Positions 43,209 to 54,824 of a DNA stretch of 64,000 bases are shown piece after piece. The stretch covers positions 34,648,109-34,712,108 of the forward strand of contig NC_091298.1 in NCBI RefSeq assembly GCF_038502225.1. Reading direction: 5' to 3'. The notes beneath the pieces were generated by a model. The model made no database searches. It saw nothing but the letters and a program-made list of their open reading frames with translations, and was not told where the DNA came from. Each line of letters opens with the position of its first letter. Within the stretch, counting starts at the first letter, position 1. Source of the stretch: Cherax quadricarinatus (Eukaryota > Arthropoda > Malacostraca > Decapoda > Parastacidae). The position numbers and the translations under genes are program-made.

Positions 43209-46145
43209 TACTCACCTAATTGTACTCACCTAATTGTGGTTGCAGGGGTCGAGACTCAGCTCCTGGCCCCGCCTCTTCACTGATCGCTACTGGATCCTCT
43301 CTCTCTCTGCTTCCTGAGCTTTGTCATACCTCTTCTTAAAACTATGTATGGTTCCTGCCTCCACTACTTCACTAGCTAGGCTATTCCACTTGCTGACAAC
43401 TCTATGACTGAAGAAATACTTCCTAACGTCCCTGTGACTCGTCTGAGTCTTCAGCTTCCAGTTGTGACCCCTTGTCCCTGTGTCCCCTCTCTGGAACATC
43501 CTATCTCTGTCCATCTTGTCTATTCCCCGCAGTATCTTGTATGTCGTTATCATGTCTCCCCTGACCCTTCTGTCCTCCAGTGTCGTCAGTCCGATTTCCC
43601 TTAACCTTTCCTCGTACGACATTCCCTTGAGCTCTGGGACTAGCCTTGTTGCAAACCTTTGTACTTTCTCTAACTTCTTGACGTGCTTGACCAGGTGTGG
43701 GTTCCAGACTGGTGCTGCATACTCCAGTATGGGCCTAACATACAGTGTACAGTGTCTTGAACGATTCCTTATTAAGGTATCGGAACGCTATTCTCAGGTT
43801 TGCCAGGCGCCCGTATGCTGCAGCGGTTATTTGGTTGATGTGTGCCTCCGGTGATGTGCTCGGTGTTATGGTCACCCCAAGGACTTTCTCCCTGAGTGAG
43901 GACTGTAGTCTTTGTCCACCTAGCCTATACTCTGTCTGCAGTCTTCTTTGCCCCTCCCCAATCTTCATGACTTTGCATTTGGCTGGATTGAATTCGAGAA
44001 GCCAGTTGCTGGACCACATGTCCAGCCTGTCCAGGTCTCTTTGCAGTCCTGCCTCATCCTCGTCCGATTTAATTCTTCTCATCAACTTCACGTCATCTGC
44101 GAACAGGGACACTTCAGAGTCTATTCCTTCCATCATGTCATTCACATATATCAAAAATAGCACTGGTCCTAGAACTGACCCCTGTGGGACCCCGCTCGTA
44201 ACAGGCGCCCACTGTGATACCTCTTCACGTACCATGACTCGTTGCTGCCTCCGTCAGGTATTCCCTTATCCATTGCAGTGCCCTCCCTTTTACGTGCGCC
44301 TGATCCTCCAGCTTCTGCACTAATCTCTTGTGGGGAACTGTGTCAAAGGCCTTCCTGCAGTCTAGGAAAACGCAATCTATCCACCCCTCTCTCTCGTGTC
44401 TTACTTCTGTTACCTTGTCATAAAACTCCAGGAGGTTTGTGATGCAAGATTTGCCTTCCATGAACCCATGCTGGTTTTCATTTATAATCTTGTTCCTTTC
44501 CAGGTGTTCGACCACTCTCCTCCTGATAATCTTCTCCATGACTTTGCACACAATACATGTCAGAGACACAGGTCTGTAGTTTAGTGCCTCGTTTCTGTTT
44601 CCTTTCTTAAATATGGGGACTACATTAGCTGTCTTCCATTTCTCAGGTAGTTGCCCAGTTTCAAGGGATGTGTTGAAGATTGCGGTTAAAGGCACGCACA
44701 GCATCTCTGCTCCTTCTCTAAGGACCCATGGGGAGATGTTGTCCGGTCCCATCGCCTTTGAGGTGTCAAGGTCACTTAAGAGCTTCTTCACCTCCTCCTC
44801 AGTTGTTCGTATGTCATCCAACACTTGTTGGTATATTCCCTCTTGATGTTCCCTTCTGTGCTGTCTTCCAACAGCCCTTCCTGTCTCCACTGTAAAAACT
44901 TCCTTAAATCTCCTGTTCAGCTCCTCACATACCTCCTGATCATTTCTTGTGAGTTCTCCACCTTCTGTCCTTAATCTGATCACCTGGTCTTTGACTGTTG
45001 TCTTCCTCCTGATGTGGCTATACAACAGTTTCGGGTCAGTCTTGATTCTCGATGCTATGTCATTTTCATACTGTCGCTGGGCCTCCCTCCTTACCTGTGC
45101 GTACTCATTCCTGGCTCTGCGACTGATCTCCCTATTTTCGTGTGTTCTCTGCCTTCTGTACTTTTTCCATTCTCTATTGCATTTTGTTTTTGCCTCCTTA
45201 CACCGTCGGGTAAACCAGGGGCTCGTTCTGGTCTTCCCGTTGTTACTGTTGCCCTTGGGAATAAACCTTTCCACTGCCTCCTTGCATTTTGTTGTTACAT
45301 ATTCCAGCATTTCATTTACTGGCTTTCCTGCCAGTTCTCTGTCCCACTGGACCTCCCGCAGGAAGTTCTTCAACCCTATGTAGCCCCCTCTTTTATAGTC
45401 AGGCTTTTCCCATTCAACTCCTGTTATTCTCTCCACTTGCAGCTCTACTATGTATTCAAAGCACAGAACCACGTGGTCGCTAGCTCCTAGGGGACTCTCA
45501 TACTTGATGTCCTCAATATCTGAGCTGCCCAGGGTGAGCACAAGGTCCAATCTTGCTGGTTCATCCTCCCCTCTCACTCTGGTAGTGTCCTTAGCATGTT
45601 GGTGCATGAGGTTTTCCAGCACCACGTCCAACATCCTGGCTCTCCATGTTTCGGGACCCCCATGTGGCTCCAGGTTTTCCCAGTCAATCTCCCTGTGGTT
45701 GAAATCCCCCATAACCAGCAACTTTGCTCTGCTGGAGTGAGCTCTTCTTGCTACCTCAGCAAGTGTGTCCACCATTGCTCTGTTGCTCTCTTCATATTCC
45801 TCTCTTGGCCTCCTGCAGTTCTGTGGTGGATTATACATCACTGCAATGACCACTTTGTGTTCCCCAGACTGAAGTGTACCTGCAATGTAGTCTCTTTCTC
45901 CCGTCTCATCTATTCCTTCCATTTTCTCGAATTTCCATCTGTTTTTTACGAGCAAAGCAACCCCACCTCCCCCCCTGCCCCTTCTATCTTTCCTCATGAT
46001 CTGGTATCCTGGTGGGAAGATTGCATCTGTTATTGTCTCCATGAGTTTTGTTTCTGTAACTGCTATGATGTCTGGGGACTTCTCATTGATTCTTTCTTGC
46101 CATTCCTCATGTTTATTCGTTAATCCATCTGCATTTGTGTACCAA

Positions 46146-46150
<5 letters not shown>
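43209..46150 (-). mobile_element. CR1-like non-LTR retrotransposon, copy 1
   Basis: Minus-strand element with 3' end at 43209 (plus strand: TGTACTCACCTAATTG twice, then GGTTGCAGGGGTCGAG), endonuclease-reverse transcriptase frames from about 46150 to 43287, no RNase H. The 5' edge at 46150 cuts into the endonuclease start (VWYTNADGLTNKH is still readable) and passes straight into (TG)n. I place it in the CR1/Jockey assemblage from the reverse transcriptase motifs; the exact clade is not settled. Confidence 0.88.
43287..46150 (-). pseudogene. Endonuclease-reverse transcriptase of CR1-like copy 1, two frameshifts
   Basis: Largest frame 46042-44225 (605 codons): RGRGGGGVALLV, VMGDFNHREIDWE and GASDHVVL of the apurinic-type endonuclease; a basic linker; AMGPDNISPWVLREGA, NYRPVSLTCIVCKVME, ENQHGFMEGKSCITNLL and FLDCRKAFDTVPHKRL (motif A). 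A 2-nt loss near 44240 shifts to 44235-43735: SGVPQGSVLGPVLFLIYVNDM (motif B, shown in part) and LFADDVKLM (motif C). A further 2-nt loss near 43746 shifts to 43622-43287, the C-terminal domain (SYEERLREIGLTTLEDRRVRG). Sequence before the first Met (46043-46150) continues the endonuclease in the same sense, including DIIAVTETKL. Confidence 0.9.

Positions 46151-46192
<42 letters not shown>
46151..46192. repeat. (TG)n array
   Basis: About 21 TG dinucleotides at the 5' truncation of the CR1-like element, the same repeat as at its 3' end. Confidence 0.95.
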
Positions 46193-46194
<2 letters not shown>

Positions 46195-46274
46195 AAACTT
46201 GACAGAGAAAGTGACTAACAAAATCTAGTCCCCAATTATAGTGACTTCAAACTAACAGAGGCAATAAGCACAGC

Positions 46275-46891
46275 TTGGTAGGTAAGACACATAGGCAACA
46301 GTTAGGCAACTTTATTCCGAAACGTTTCGCCTACACAGTAGGCTTCTTCAGTCGAATACAGAAAGTAGGCAGGAACAGTAGAGATGTGAAGACGATGTAA
46401 TCAGTCCATCACCCTTGAAGTCGTAGATTTGAGATTGTCAGTCCCTCAGCCTGGAGAAGTTCAGTTCCATAGTCAGGAACTATCTGAAGATCAAGTGATA
46501 GTGCGGAGACTTAAATACTTTCGGAAGGAGAGGTGCAGAGTAGTACTAGTAGTGAGAATGTAGCCACTGAGAGGTCATGTCTCTCTCAGATCCAACACTT
46601 CTCACTTGAAAAGGTTGTCCAAGGTGTTTTCTGTACCAAGATGCCATTGTGTAGCAGTGTCTGACAGGGTGAATATCAAAATGGTATACAATAAAGACAG
46701 GTTGCTAGGTAAGACTTCAAGGGTGATGGACTGATAACATCGTCTTCACATCTCTACTGTTCCTGCTTACTTTCTGTATTCTACTGAAGAAGCCTACTGT
46801 GTAGGCGAAACGTTTCGGAATAAAGTTGCCTAACTGTTGCCTATGTGTCTTACCTACCAACATGTTGGTATTGTATACCATTTTGATATTC
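46275..46891. mobile_element. PLE-derived fold-back with 148-bp inverted repeats
   Basis: Left arm 46275-46422 and right arm 46713-46860 are nearly perfect reverse complements, separated by about 290 bp. A second inverted pair, 46671-46691 and 46871-46891 (GAATATCAAAATGGTATACAA), is offset by about 180-200 bp. Each arm contains TAGGTAAGACACATAGGCAACAG-type terminus sequence and a GAAAC hammerhead-like core. No protein domain lies between. It is best read as a PLE LTR-like region duplicated in opposite orientation. Confidence 0.85.
46784..46815 (+). ncRNA. Hammerhead-ribozyme-like core, PLE third family
   Basis: CTGAAGA (46784-46790) matches CUGANGA exactly. It is followed by a 6-bp stem GCCTAC/GTAGGC with TGT loop, then GAAAC (46807-46811). 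The downstream GTTTCGG does not give an obvious G-U-H cleavage triplet, so stem III and the cleavage site are unclear. The mirror copy is on the minus strand at about 46316-46348. This is the best match to the hammerhead core in the window. Confidence 0.55.
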
Positions 46892-47412
46892 AAGCACAGC
46901 TTGCTTGAAGAGTAATGAGACCAGTTAGTCAGAGCAAAATACACAGAGAAGCCATGAGCAGTAGATCATCTCAAGGAAGAAGACGCAGAGAACAATCAAA
47001 ACTGGGCTAAACTGACATCCTTTATGCGAGGCTAAAACTAAACTTACTGAATCTGAGTTCAACGACTTCCAAACCCCGACTACGAAGGTGCACAGATGCC
47101 AGTCAGAAAAGGGTTGGTATTGTGTTTCATGATACACAACCACTAAATGTCAAAATTACTAATTGCAAAAAATACAATGTGAAGAGAGTCGTACAGAAGA
47201 AGACATGTTCTGGCTCACCAACGGAAATATACTTTACCACAAACTGAGTTTACTTAACAAGAGCAATGGAGACAGGATCTTGCAGAGAGAGTGGAAAAGA
47301 GAGGCCTTCTCTCGACGATGTCCATGCAGCAAGAGAGTTGCAACGACTGCAGGTGGAAAGTGAGGCTCTCCCAGCTTGTAACTCGTCCCAGAAGGCAAAC
47401 TAGCGAACAAGC
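46892..47412. other. Unassigned sequence
   Basis: No gene or repeat recognised; open frames do not exceed 77 codons and overlap each other on both strands. Confidence 0.4.
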
Positions 47413-48112
47413 GGTTAGCAACATAAGAAAGAAGGAACACTGCAACAGGCCTACTGACCCATGCGGAGCAGGTCCATTTCCCCCCACGGATTAGATCAAT
47501 GACCCTCCCCCCCCCCGATTAGCCCAATGACCCACCCAGTCTGCTCACCTCCACTCAAGGAAGGAGCACAGCACCAGACCCAGCAGCACAAGCTAGTCGG
47601 GTCCAACTCACACCCACCCACACCCACTCATTTATTTATCTGATCGATTTTTAAAACTACACAACGTTTTAGCCTCAATAACTGTACTCGGGAGTTTGTT
47701 CCACTCATCCACAACTCTATTACCAAACCAGTGCTTTCCTATATCCTTCCTGAATCTAAATTTTTCCAACTTGAAACCATTGCTGCGAGTCCTGTCTTGG
47801 CTGGAAATTTTCAGCACGCTATTTACATCCCCTTTATTTATTCCTGTTTTCCATTTATACACCTCGATCGTATCCCCCCTAATTCTACGCCTTTCGAGAG
47901 AGTGCAGATTCAGGGCCCTCAGTCTATCCTTATAGGGAAGATTTCTGATACATGGGATCATCTTTGTCACCCTCCTCTGTACGTTTTCCAGAGCATTTAT
48001 ATCCATTCTGTAATACAGTGACCAGAAATGAGCAGCATAGTCTAAATGAGGCCTAACCAAGAATATATAGAGTTGAAGAACAACCTGAGGACTTCTATTA
48101 TTTATACTTCTT
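47413..48112 (-). mobile_element. CR1-like element 2, 3' half of an interrupted copy
   Basis: Minus-strand 3' end (GCAACATAAGAAAGAAGGAACACTG at 47418 on the plus strand) plus the C-terminal coding region: RSINNRSPQVVLQLYIFLVRPHLDYAAHFWS, RRVTKMI and WFGNRVVDEWNKLP in frame 48171-47632. The 5' edge at 48112 falls exactly where the copy at 50685-52905 stops, so both are halves of one element split by the younger copy between them. Confidence 0.82.
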
Positions 48113-50680
48113 AATATAAGAACATAAGAACATAAGAAATGAGGAACACTGCAGCAGGCCTGTTGGCCCATACTAGGCAGGTCCTTTACAATTCATCCCA
48201 CTAACAAACATTTGACCAACCCAACTTTCAATGCCACCCAAGAAACAAGCTCCGATGTGCAAGTCCCACTCAAATCCAACCCCTCCCACTCATGTACTTA
48301 TCCAACCTAAATTTGAAACTACCCCAAGTCCTAGCCTCAATAACCCAACTAGGTAGACTGTTCCACTCATCAACTACCCTATTTCCAAACCAATACTTTC
48401 CTATGTCCTTTCTAAATCTAAACTTATCTAATTTAAATCCATTACTGCGGGTTCTCTCTTGGAGAGATATCCTCAAGACCTTGTTAATATCCCCTTTATT
48501 AATACCTATCTTCCACTTATACACTTCGATCAGGTCTCCCCTCATTCTTCGTCTAACAAGTGAATGTAACTTAAGAGTCTTCAATCTTTCTTCATAAGGA
48601 AGATTTCTAATGCTATGTATTAATTTAGTCATCCTACGCTGAATGTTTTCTAACAAATTTATGTCCATTCTGTAATATGGAGACCAGAATTGAGCTGCAT
48701 AATCTAGGTGAGGCCTTACTAATGATGTATAAAGCTGCAGTATGACCTCTGGACTTCTGTTGCTTACACTTCTTGATATAAATGCCAGTAATCTATTTGC
48801 CTTATTACGTACGCTTAGGCATTGCTGTCTTGGTTTAAGGTTGCTGCTTACCATAACCCCCAAGTCCTTTTCGCAATCTGTATGGCTAAGTTCTACATTA
48901 TTTAACTTATAAGTGCTAGGGTTATGCACACTCCCGAGCTTCAGAACCTTGCATTTATCTACATTGAACTGCATCTGCCACTTTTCTGACCAAGAGTAGA
49001 GTTTGTCTAAATCCTCCTGAAGTTCCCTAACATCTACGTTTGAATCAATTATCCTACCTATCTTCGTGTCATCGGCGAATTTGCTCATATCACTAGTAAT
49101 TCCTTCATCAAGATCATTGATATATATTATAAACAACAACGGGCCCAAGACTGATCCCTGTGGAACGCCACTTGTTACTGATCCCCACTCGGATTTAACC
49201 CCATTTATGGACACTCTCTGCTTCCTGTCTGTGAGCCATGATTCGATCCACGAGAGCACTCTTCCCCCAATGCCATGAGCTGCTACTTTCTTCAACAGTC
49301 TTTGGAGCGGAACTCTATCAAATGCCTTACTAAAATCTAAGTAAATAATATCAAATTCTTTATCGTGGTCAACAGCCTCAAAAGCTTTACTGAAGAAAGT
49401 TAATAAATTAGTTAGACAAGACCGGCCTCTTGTGAATCCATGCTGAGTATCATTAATCAAGCTATGCTTATCGAGATGGCTTCTTATAATTTGAGCTATA
49501 ATTGACTCTAGTAATTTGCCTACAATTGAGGTCAGGCTTATTGGGCGGTAATTTGACGGTAACGACTTGTCCCCTGTTTTAAAAATAGGAATTACATTAG
49601 CCATCTTCCACATATCAGACACTACACCTGTTTTAAGAGATAAATTAAAAATATTAGTTAATGGTTCACAGACTTCCATTTTACATTCCTTTAGAACCCT
49701 TGAAAAAACCTCATCAGGACCCGGTGACTTATTTTGCTTCAGTCGGTCTATCTGCTTCACAACCATTTCACTAGTGACTGTGATGTTACATAATTTATCT
49801 TCTTCTGGCCCACTATAAAAATTAATTACCGGAATATTATTAGTGTCTTCCTGTGTAAAAACCGAGAGAAAATAATTATTTAAAATCGAGCACATTTCAT
49901 TCTCTTTGTCAGTAAGATGCCCATAGTTATTTTTAAGGGGACCTATCTTATCTCTGACTTTTGTTCTATATACCTGGAAAAAACTTTTTGGGTTAGTTTT
50001 AGAATCCCTAGCAACTTTAATTTCATAGTCCCTTTTAGCTTTTCTTATCCCCTTTTTAATGTCCCTCTTAATGTCAATATACTGATTCATAAGATGACCC
50101 TCGCCTCTTTTGATACGCCTATAAATTCCTTTCTTATGCCCTAGTAGATATTTCAGCCTATTATTCATCCATTTTGGGTCATTTCTATTTGATCTAATTT
50201 CTTTATAAGGGATAAATGTTCTTTGAGCAGCATGTATTGTGTTCAGAAAACTGTCATATTGATAGCTCTCTTCGTTACCCCAGTCAACAGATGATAAGTG
50301 TTCTCTAAGCCCATCGTAATCTGCTAAGCGAAAATCTGGGACTGTTACTGAGTTATCCCTACTATCATACTTCCATTCAATCCTAAATGTAATTGATTTG
50401 TGGTCGCTAGCACCCAGTTCCTCTGAAACTTCTAAATTATTAACAAGGGATTCATTGTTTGCCAGAACTAAGTCAAGCAGGTTATTACCCCTTGTAGGTT
50501 CTGTCACAAACTGCTTCAAAAAACAATCCTGAACTACTTCTAAGAAGTCGTATGATTCTAAATTCCCAGTCAAGAAATTCCAGTCAATATGACTAAAGTG
50601 AAAGTCTCCTAGAATTACTACATTATCGTGCCTTGTGGCCCTAACAATTTCCTCCCATAGTAGTCTTCCCTGGTCCCAAG
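48113..50680 (-). mobile_element. CR1-like element 3, inserted in element 2
   Basis: Minus-strand copy with an octamer-type tail (AATATAAGAACATAAGAACATAAG on the plus strand, 48113-48137) and a 5' truncation inside the endonuclease near 50680. Short tandem 3' tails are characteristic of CR1. One 767-codon frame covers almost all of it, so it is younger than its host. Confidence 0.87.
48270..50573 (-). CDS. CR1-like endonuclease-reverse transcriptase, 767-codon open frame (5' truncated)
   Basis: Begins at a Met in the endonuclease; upstream to about 50675 the same frame encodes the preceding GDFHFSHIDWN segment, including the catalytic GDF. It contains VTEPTRGNNLLDLVL, LGASDHKSI (endonuclease end), PKWMNNRLKYLLG, SPGPDEVFSRVLKEC, NYRPISLTSIVGKLLE, DTQHGFTRGRSCLTNLL, YLDFSKAFDRVPLQRLL (motif A), SGVPQGSVLGPLLFIIYIND (motif B), MSKFADDTKIG (motif C), and a C-terminal domain (RSPEVILQLYTSLVRPHLDYA, WFGNRVVDEWNSLP). 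All reverse transcriptase landmarks are intact; the missing endonuclease start makes it non-autonomous. Confidence 0.9.
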   Translation of the reverse strand: MTGNLESYDFLEVVQDCFLKQFVTEPTRGNNLLDLVLANNESLVNNLEVSEELGASDHKSITFRIEWKYDSRDNSVTVPDFRLADYDGLREHLSSVDWGNEESYQYDSFLNTIHAAQRTFIPYKEIRSNRNDPKWMNNRLKYLLGHKKGIYRRIKRGEGHLMNQYIDIKRDIKKGIRKAKRDYEIKVARDSKTNPKSFFQVYRTKVRDKIGPLKNNYGHLTDKENEMCSILNNYFLSVFTQEDTNNIPVINFYSGPEEDKLCNITVTSEMVVKQIDRLKQNKSPGPDEVFSRVLKECKMEVCEPLTNIFNLSLKTGVVSDMWKMANVIPIFKTGDKSLPSNYRPISLTSIVGKLLESIIAQIIRSHLDKHSLINDTQHGFTRGRSCLTNLLTFFSKAFEAVDHDKEFDIIYLDFSKAFDRVPLQRLLKKVAAHGIGGRVLSWIESWLTDRKQRVSINGVKSEWGSVTSGVPQGSVLGPLLFIIYINDLDEGITSDMSKFADDTKIGRIIDSNVDVRELQEDLDKLYSWSEKWQMQFNVDKCKVLKLGSVHNPSTYKLNNVELSHTDCEKDLGVMVSSNLKPRQQCLSVRNKANRLLAFISRSVSNRSPEVILQLYTSLVRPHLDYAAQFWSPYYRMDINLLENIQRRMTKLIHSIRNLPYEERLKTLKLHSLVRRRMRGDLIEVYKWKIGINKGDINKVLRISLQERTRSNGFKLDKFRFRKDIGKYWFGNRVVDEWNSLPSWVIEARTWGSFKFRLDKYMSGRGWI

Positions 50681-50684
50681 AATT

Positions 50685-52905
50685 CTGTTAGCTTTATTGC
50701 GAACACTAATGCACTGTTGTCTTGGTTTTAGATTACTGCTAACCAGAACTCCTAAATCCTTTTCGCAATCAGTAGCATTAAGATCTACATTATTTAGTTT
50801 ATATGTGGTATGGTTATTTACCTGTCCAACATTTAGAACTTTGCATTTGTCAATATTAAACTGCATCTGCCACTTCTCCGACCATTGCATCTGTCTATTC
50901 AAATCATCCTGGAGTGCTCAAGTGTCCTCATTAGAATGAATTGGACGGCCTATTTTGGTGTCATCAGCAAATTTTCTTATGTCGCTATTTATTCCCTCAT
51001 ATATGTCGTTTATGTAAATTGTGAACAACAACGGACTGAACACTGACCCCTGAGGGACACCGCTTGAGACGTGCCCCCATTCTGATTTCTCCCTATTTAT
51101 GCAAACTCTCTGCTGCCTATTTGTCAGCCATGCCTCTACCCAGGAAAAAAATTCTCCTCCTATTCCGTGTGCCTTAAGTTTCCTCAATAGCCTCTGGTGT
51201 GGAACTTTATCGAAAGCCTTACTGAAGTCCACATACACAATATCATATTCATTACCATGATCTACCTCCTCAAACGCCTTAGTGAAAAAAGCTAGTAAAT
51301 TCGTTAGACAGGAACGCCCCTTTGTAAAACCGTGTTGAGTTTCATTAATCAATCTGTGCCTATCAAGATGGCTACGAATTGCTTCGGCAGTTACTGATTT
51401 CATAAATTTTCCCACTATGGAGATAAGGTTTATTGGTCTATAGTTCGAAGCCAAGGACCTGTCACCTGCCTTGTAAATAGGTATTGCATTTGCCATTTTC
51501 CACTTATCAGGCACTATGCCAGTTTGTAGTGATATGTTAAAAAGATTAGCCAAAGGTATGCTAAGTTCCTCTATACATTCCTTTAAGACCCTTGCAAACA
51601 GTTCATCAGGACCTGGGGATTTGTTAGGTTTTAGTTTCTCTATTTGTCTGAGGACCATGTCACTAGTTACCGCAATCGTGCATACTTTATCATCCTGTTC
51701 TTCATAATCTATTATTTCAGGAATATCGCTAGTGTTTTCCTGGGTGAAAACTGAGAGGAAGTAGGTATTGAGAATTTGACACATATCCTTATCACTGTCA
51801 GTGATCTGACCAGAGTTACTCTTAAGTGAGCCAATCTTGTCCCTAATCTTACTTCTGTGTACCTGAAAGAACCCTTCTGAGTTAGTCTTTGAATCCCTTT
51901 CAGCCTTAGCCTCATAATCCCTTTATGCTTTTCTTATTCCTCTTTTTATTTCTCTCTTTAATTGAATATATTGATTTCTTAACTACCCATCCCCTCTTTT
52001 GATACGCCTATATATGCCTCTCTTTTGACCAATGAGATGTTTTAATCTATTGTTCATCCATTTGGGATCATTTTTGTTAGATCTAATTTCCCTACTCGGA
52101 ACAAAAGTTGTCTGGGCAGCTAGAACTATGCTCTGAAAAACGTCATATTGACAGCCAAGATCACCTACCTGACCCATAGTCAGGACATCCCAATTTAGCC
52201 CACTCAGGTAATTTTTCAGTCTCATGAAGACGGCCAAGCGAAAATCTGGTACAGAGATTTGATTGCAGTTATCTGGGTAATTCAATGATATATTGAAACT
52301 AAGTGATTTGTGATCACTTTCCCCAAGCTCATAATTAACCTCAAGATTATTAATTAGTGAATCTTTGTTGGCAAGAACCAAGTCAAGCAGATTGTTTCCT
52401 CTAGTTGGTTCTGTCACAACCTGTTCTAAAAAGCACAATCCTGAACCGTATCAAGAAAGTCACTAGACTCAAGATTTACTGTCATATTGTTCCAATCAAT
52501 TTGTCTAAAGTTAAAATCTCCCATTATCACAACATTTTCATATCTAGATGCCTTATGAATTTCGTCCCATAACAGCTTACATCACTCCCTATCAAGGTTT
52601 GGGGGCCTATAAATCACACCCAAAATTAATTTGTCACGTATCTCGAGAAACTGTAGCCAAACAGATTATGTGTTCGATGTTTCTAATCTTATATCATGTC
52701 TAAGACAACAGTTTAAATTTTTTCTGACATACATCGCCACCCCACCATCATTCAGAAGGCATTTCTCTATCTTTCAGGTTGAACAAGGTCTCTGTTATGC
52801 CAATAATGTCTATATTACCTACACTTGCAAGTAATCTTAGCTCATCTATCTTATTTCTTAAGACTCCAACCAAAGCTCTCAAATTTGCCAGCAATTATGT
52901 GGAAC
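50685..52905 (-). pseudogene. CR1-like element 2, 5' part (endonuclease and reverse transcriptase)
   Basis: Decayed partner of 47413-48112. From the 5' side: KIDELRLLASVGN and IDIIGITET (endonuclease start, about 52870-52790), a frameshifted middle, VTEPTRGNNLLDLVL (52438-51983), then 51784-50918: SPGPDELFARVLKEC, ETQHGFTKGRSCLTNLL, YVDFSKAFDKVPHQRLL, SGVPQGSVFSPLLF and KFADDTKIG. A TGA at 50918-50920 stops the frame (likely from CGA); reading resumes QWSEKWQMQFNIDKCKVL and ends at RNKANRIL, where element 3 begins. Confidence 0.87.
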
Positions 52906-54300
52906 ATCCTACCTATATATGTAGCGAAATATATGACAGGTAATAAACAAAACATTATATTTTCAGTTTTATTGAAAATAACACAAGCACTATTAGCTAA
53001 TAACCGTTCTTTACATATAACTACTTTTTTCTGTGAAGACGCCACAGGTGTAAGAAACACTGTCAGACGCCCAGTGTGTTCCCTCAGACACGAAGCACTT
53101 GGGTACTAGTTAGTGCCTTTATCAACAGCCTGATCAGTGCATACAAGAAGTCATCTTACTGGCAGAGGGAACTTTTTTTAGGAAGTCCTTTGTGTTGAGA
53201 CTCTGGTGTGGGTTTGTCATGACAAGTGTTTGCTTGAATACAAGACACTCTGTTGCAAACCTCTGTTAACTGAAGAGATATTTTAATTTTCTGGTCCATA
53301 TGTTCAGTTATCATAGCTGGTAGTTTCCTCTGAATGAGCGCCCTGAACACCCAGTCTCTTTCTGCATCATTATGATGAGAAGACAGTGAACAAAAGCTGC
53401 TGTCCAGAGCAATTTTAATCGTTTGCCAGTCTTAAATCCAGTATGACCGACATCAATCTGATCCTTGACATAATTATTTGCCTCCAGGACAGCCATGGGG
53501 AGCTGTAATTAGCACTTTTCATCTCGAGCTCCTTGATATCATAAGCTTCTCCTCCGATCAGGCTCCTCAACTTATTGAACTTAACTACGTCATTATGTTT
53601 TTGCCAAACTATCAAACAGAAATTTAAAATAATATATAACCCATCAAAATCCGTTCGGCAGTATCAGCTGAGGTAAACGGAGTAACAACTGGGATGATGA
53701 TTGCGGCGAAGAGTTATTAAACTTATCGGGGTGATATATCTCCTGGGGAGAGAGATCAAATGGATCAAATGCCCTTCAACGGCATCAAGGTACTTCACTC
53801 TAAGGGGCTAATACATACTTTGTGAATTTGCATATTATATTCTTATCTACAGCTAATTTCCGCGAAGTTATTAAACAATAATAATACACTCTGTCCGGAA
53901 AAAACTTTTGTTGCTTTGTAAGACAAGTTCACAAACTCTCTCTACAACTCCCAACATGATGATCTTTCATAATGAATTATTATAAATTTTAAAGACATTT
54001 AACATTAAATATTTTTATATCATATGATAAACGTTATTAAGAGTGCAACTTGCAACTCAGTATGTGCTTTGATTTCACCTGAGATCTCGAAGCACACATG
54101 TATGATAGGAAAAATTATATTATTGTACAAGAATTGAGGTTACAATAACTTACTTCATCAGTGACTTCCTGCAAAACACCATCATATTCCTGACATCACT
54201 AAGAATGGTAAATACAATCACATTGTCTATTTTGTCATAATATGAAAATATTTTACTGGAAAAATTAATAATATTGCTATTATTATTATTATCATCAGTT
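52906..54300. other. AT-rich unassigned sequence
   Basis: No gene recognised. Open frames are short and mutually overlapping. I see no element termini. Confidence 0.5.
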
Positions 54301-54337
54301 TCATTATTTATTACTATATTTTTTCCTTAATAATAGA

Positions 54338-54422
<85 letters not shown>

Positions 54423-54499
54423 TTAACAATAGTAATAATAGTAACAGTAACAAAATATTATTATTAGTGGTAGTAGAAGTAGTAGTAGTAATTTTGCTT

Positions 54500-54534
<35 letters not shown>

Positions 54535-54540
54535 TCAAGC
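54301..54540. repeat. Trinucleotide microsatellites
   Basis: (ACT)n at about 54338-54370, (AAT)n at 54370-54421, interrupted AGT/AAT to 54495 and (ATT)n at 54502-54533. Confidence 0.92.
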
Positions 54541-54824
54541 CCAGTTTCCTTCTAGTGTGAAATGTGATTACGTTCTAAATCCTCTTTCCGAGGACTGAGT
54601 CCACGACCGACCAAAAGTAAACCTCCGTGTGTTGAATGGCCCTCACGGGATTGCCACTTCGTTAATTACAATACAAAACAAAGCAGAATCTAATGTGGAT
54701 TTATAGGGATGGTGTTAAATGTGCCTTTTAAATAAGTGCCTCTGCACTTTCTTTCTAGGGCTGATGTTCACCCAACACTTTGAAGAAACAGGTAGACGGT
54801 GATAATGCTCTTTCTTTCATGTTG
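54541..54824. other. Unassigned sequence
   Basis: Nothing recognised. Confidence 0.4.
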
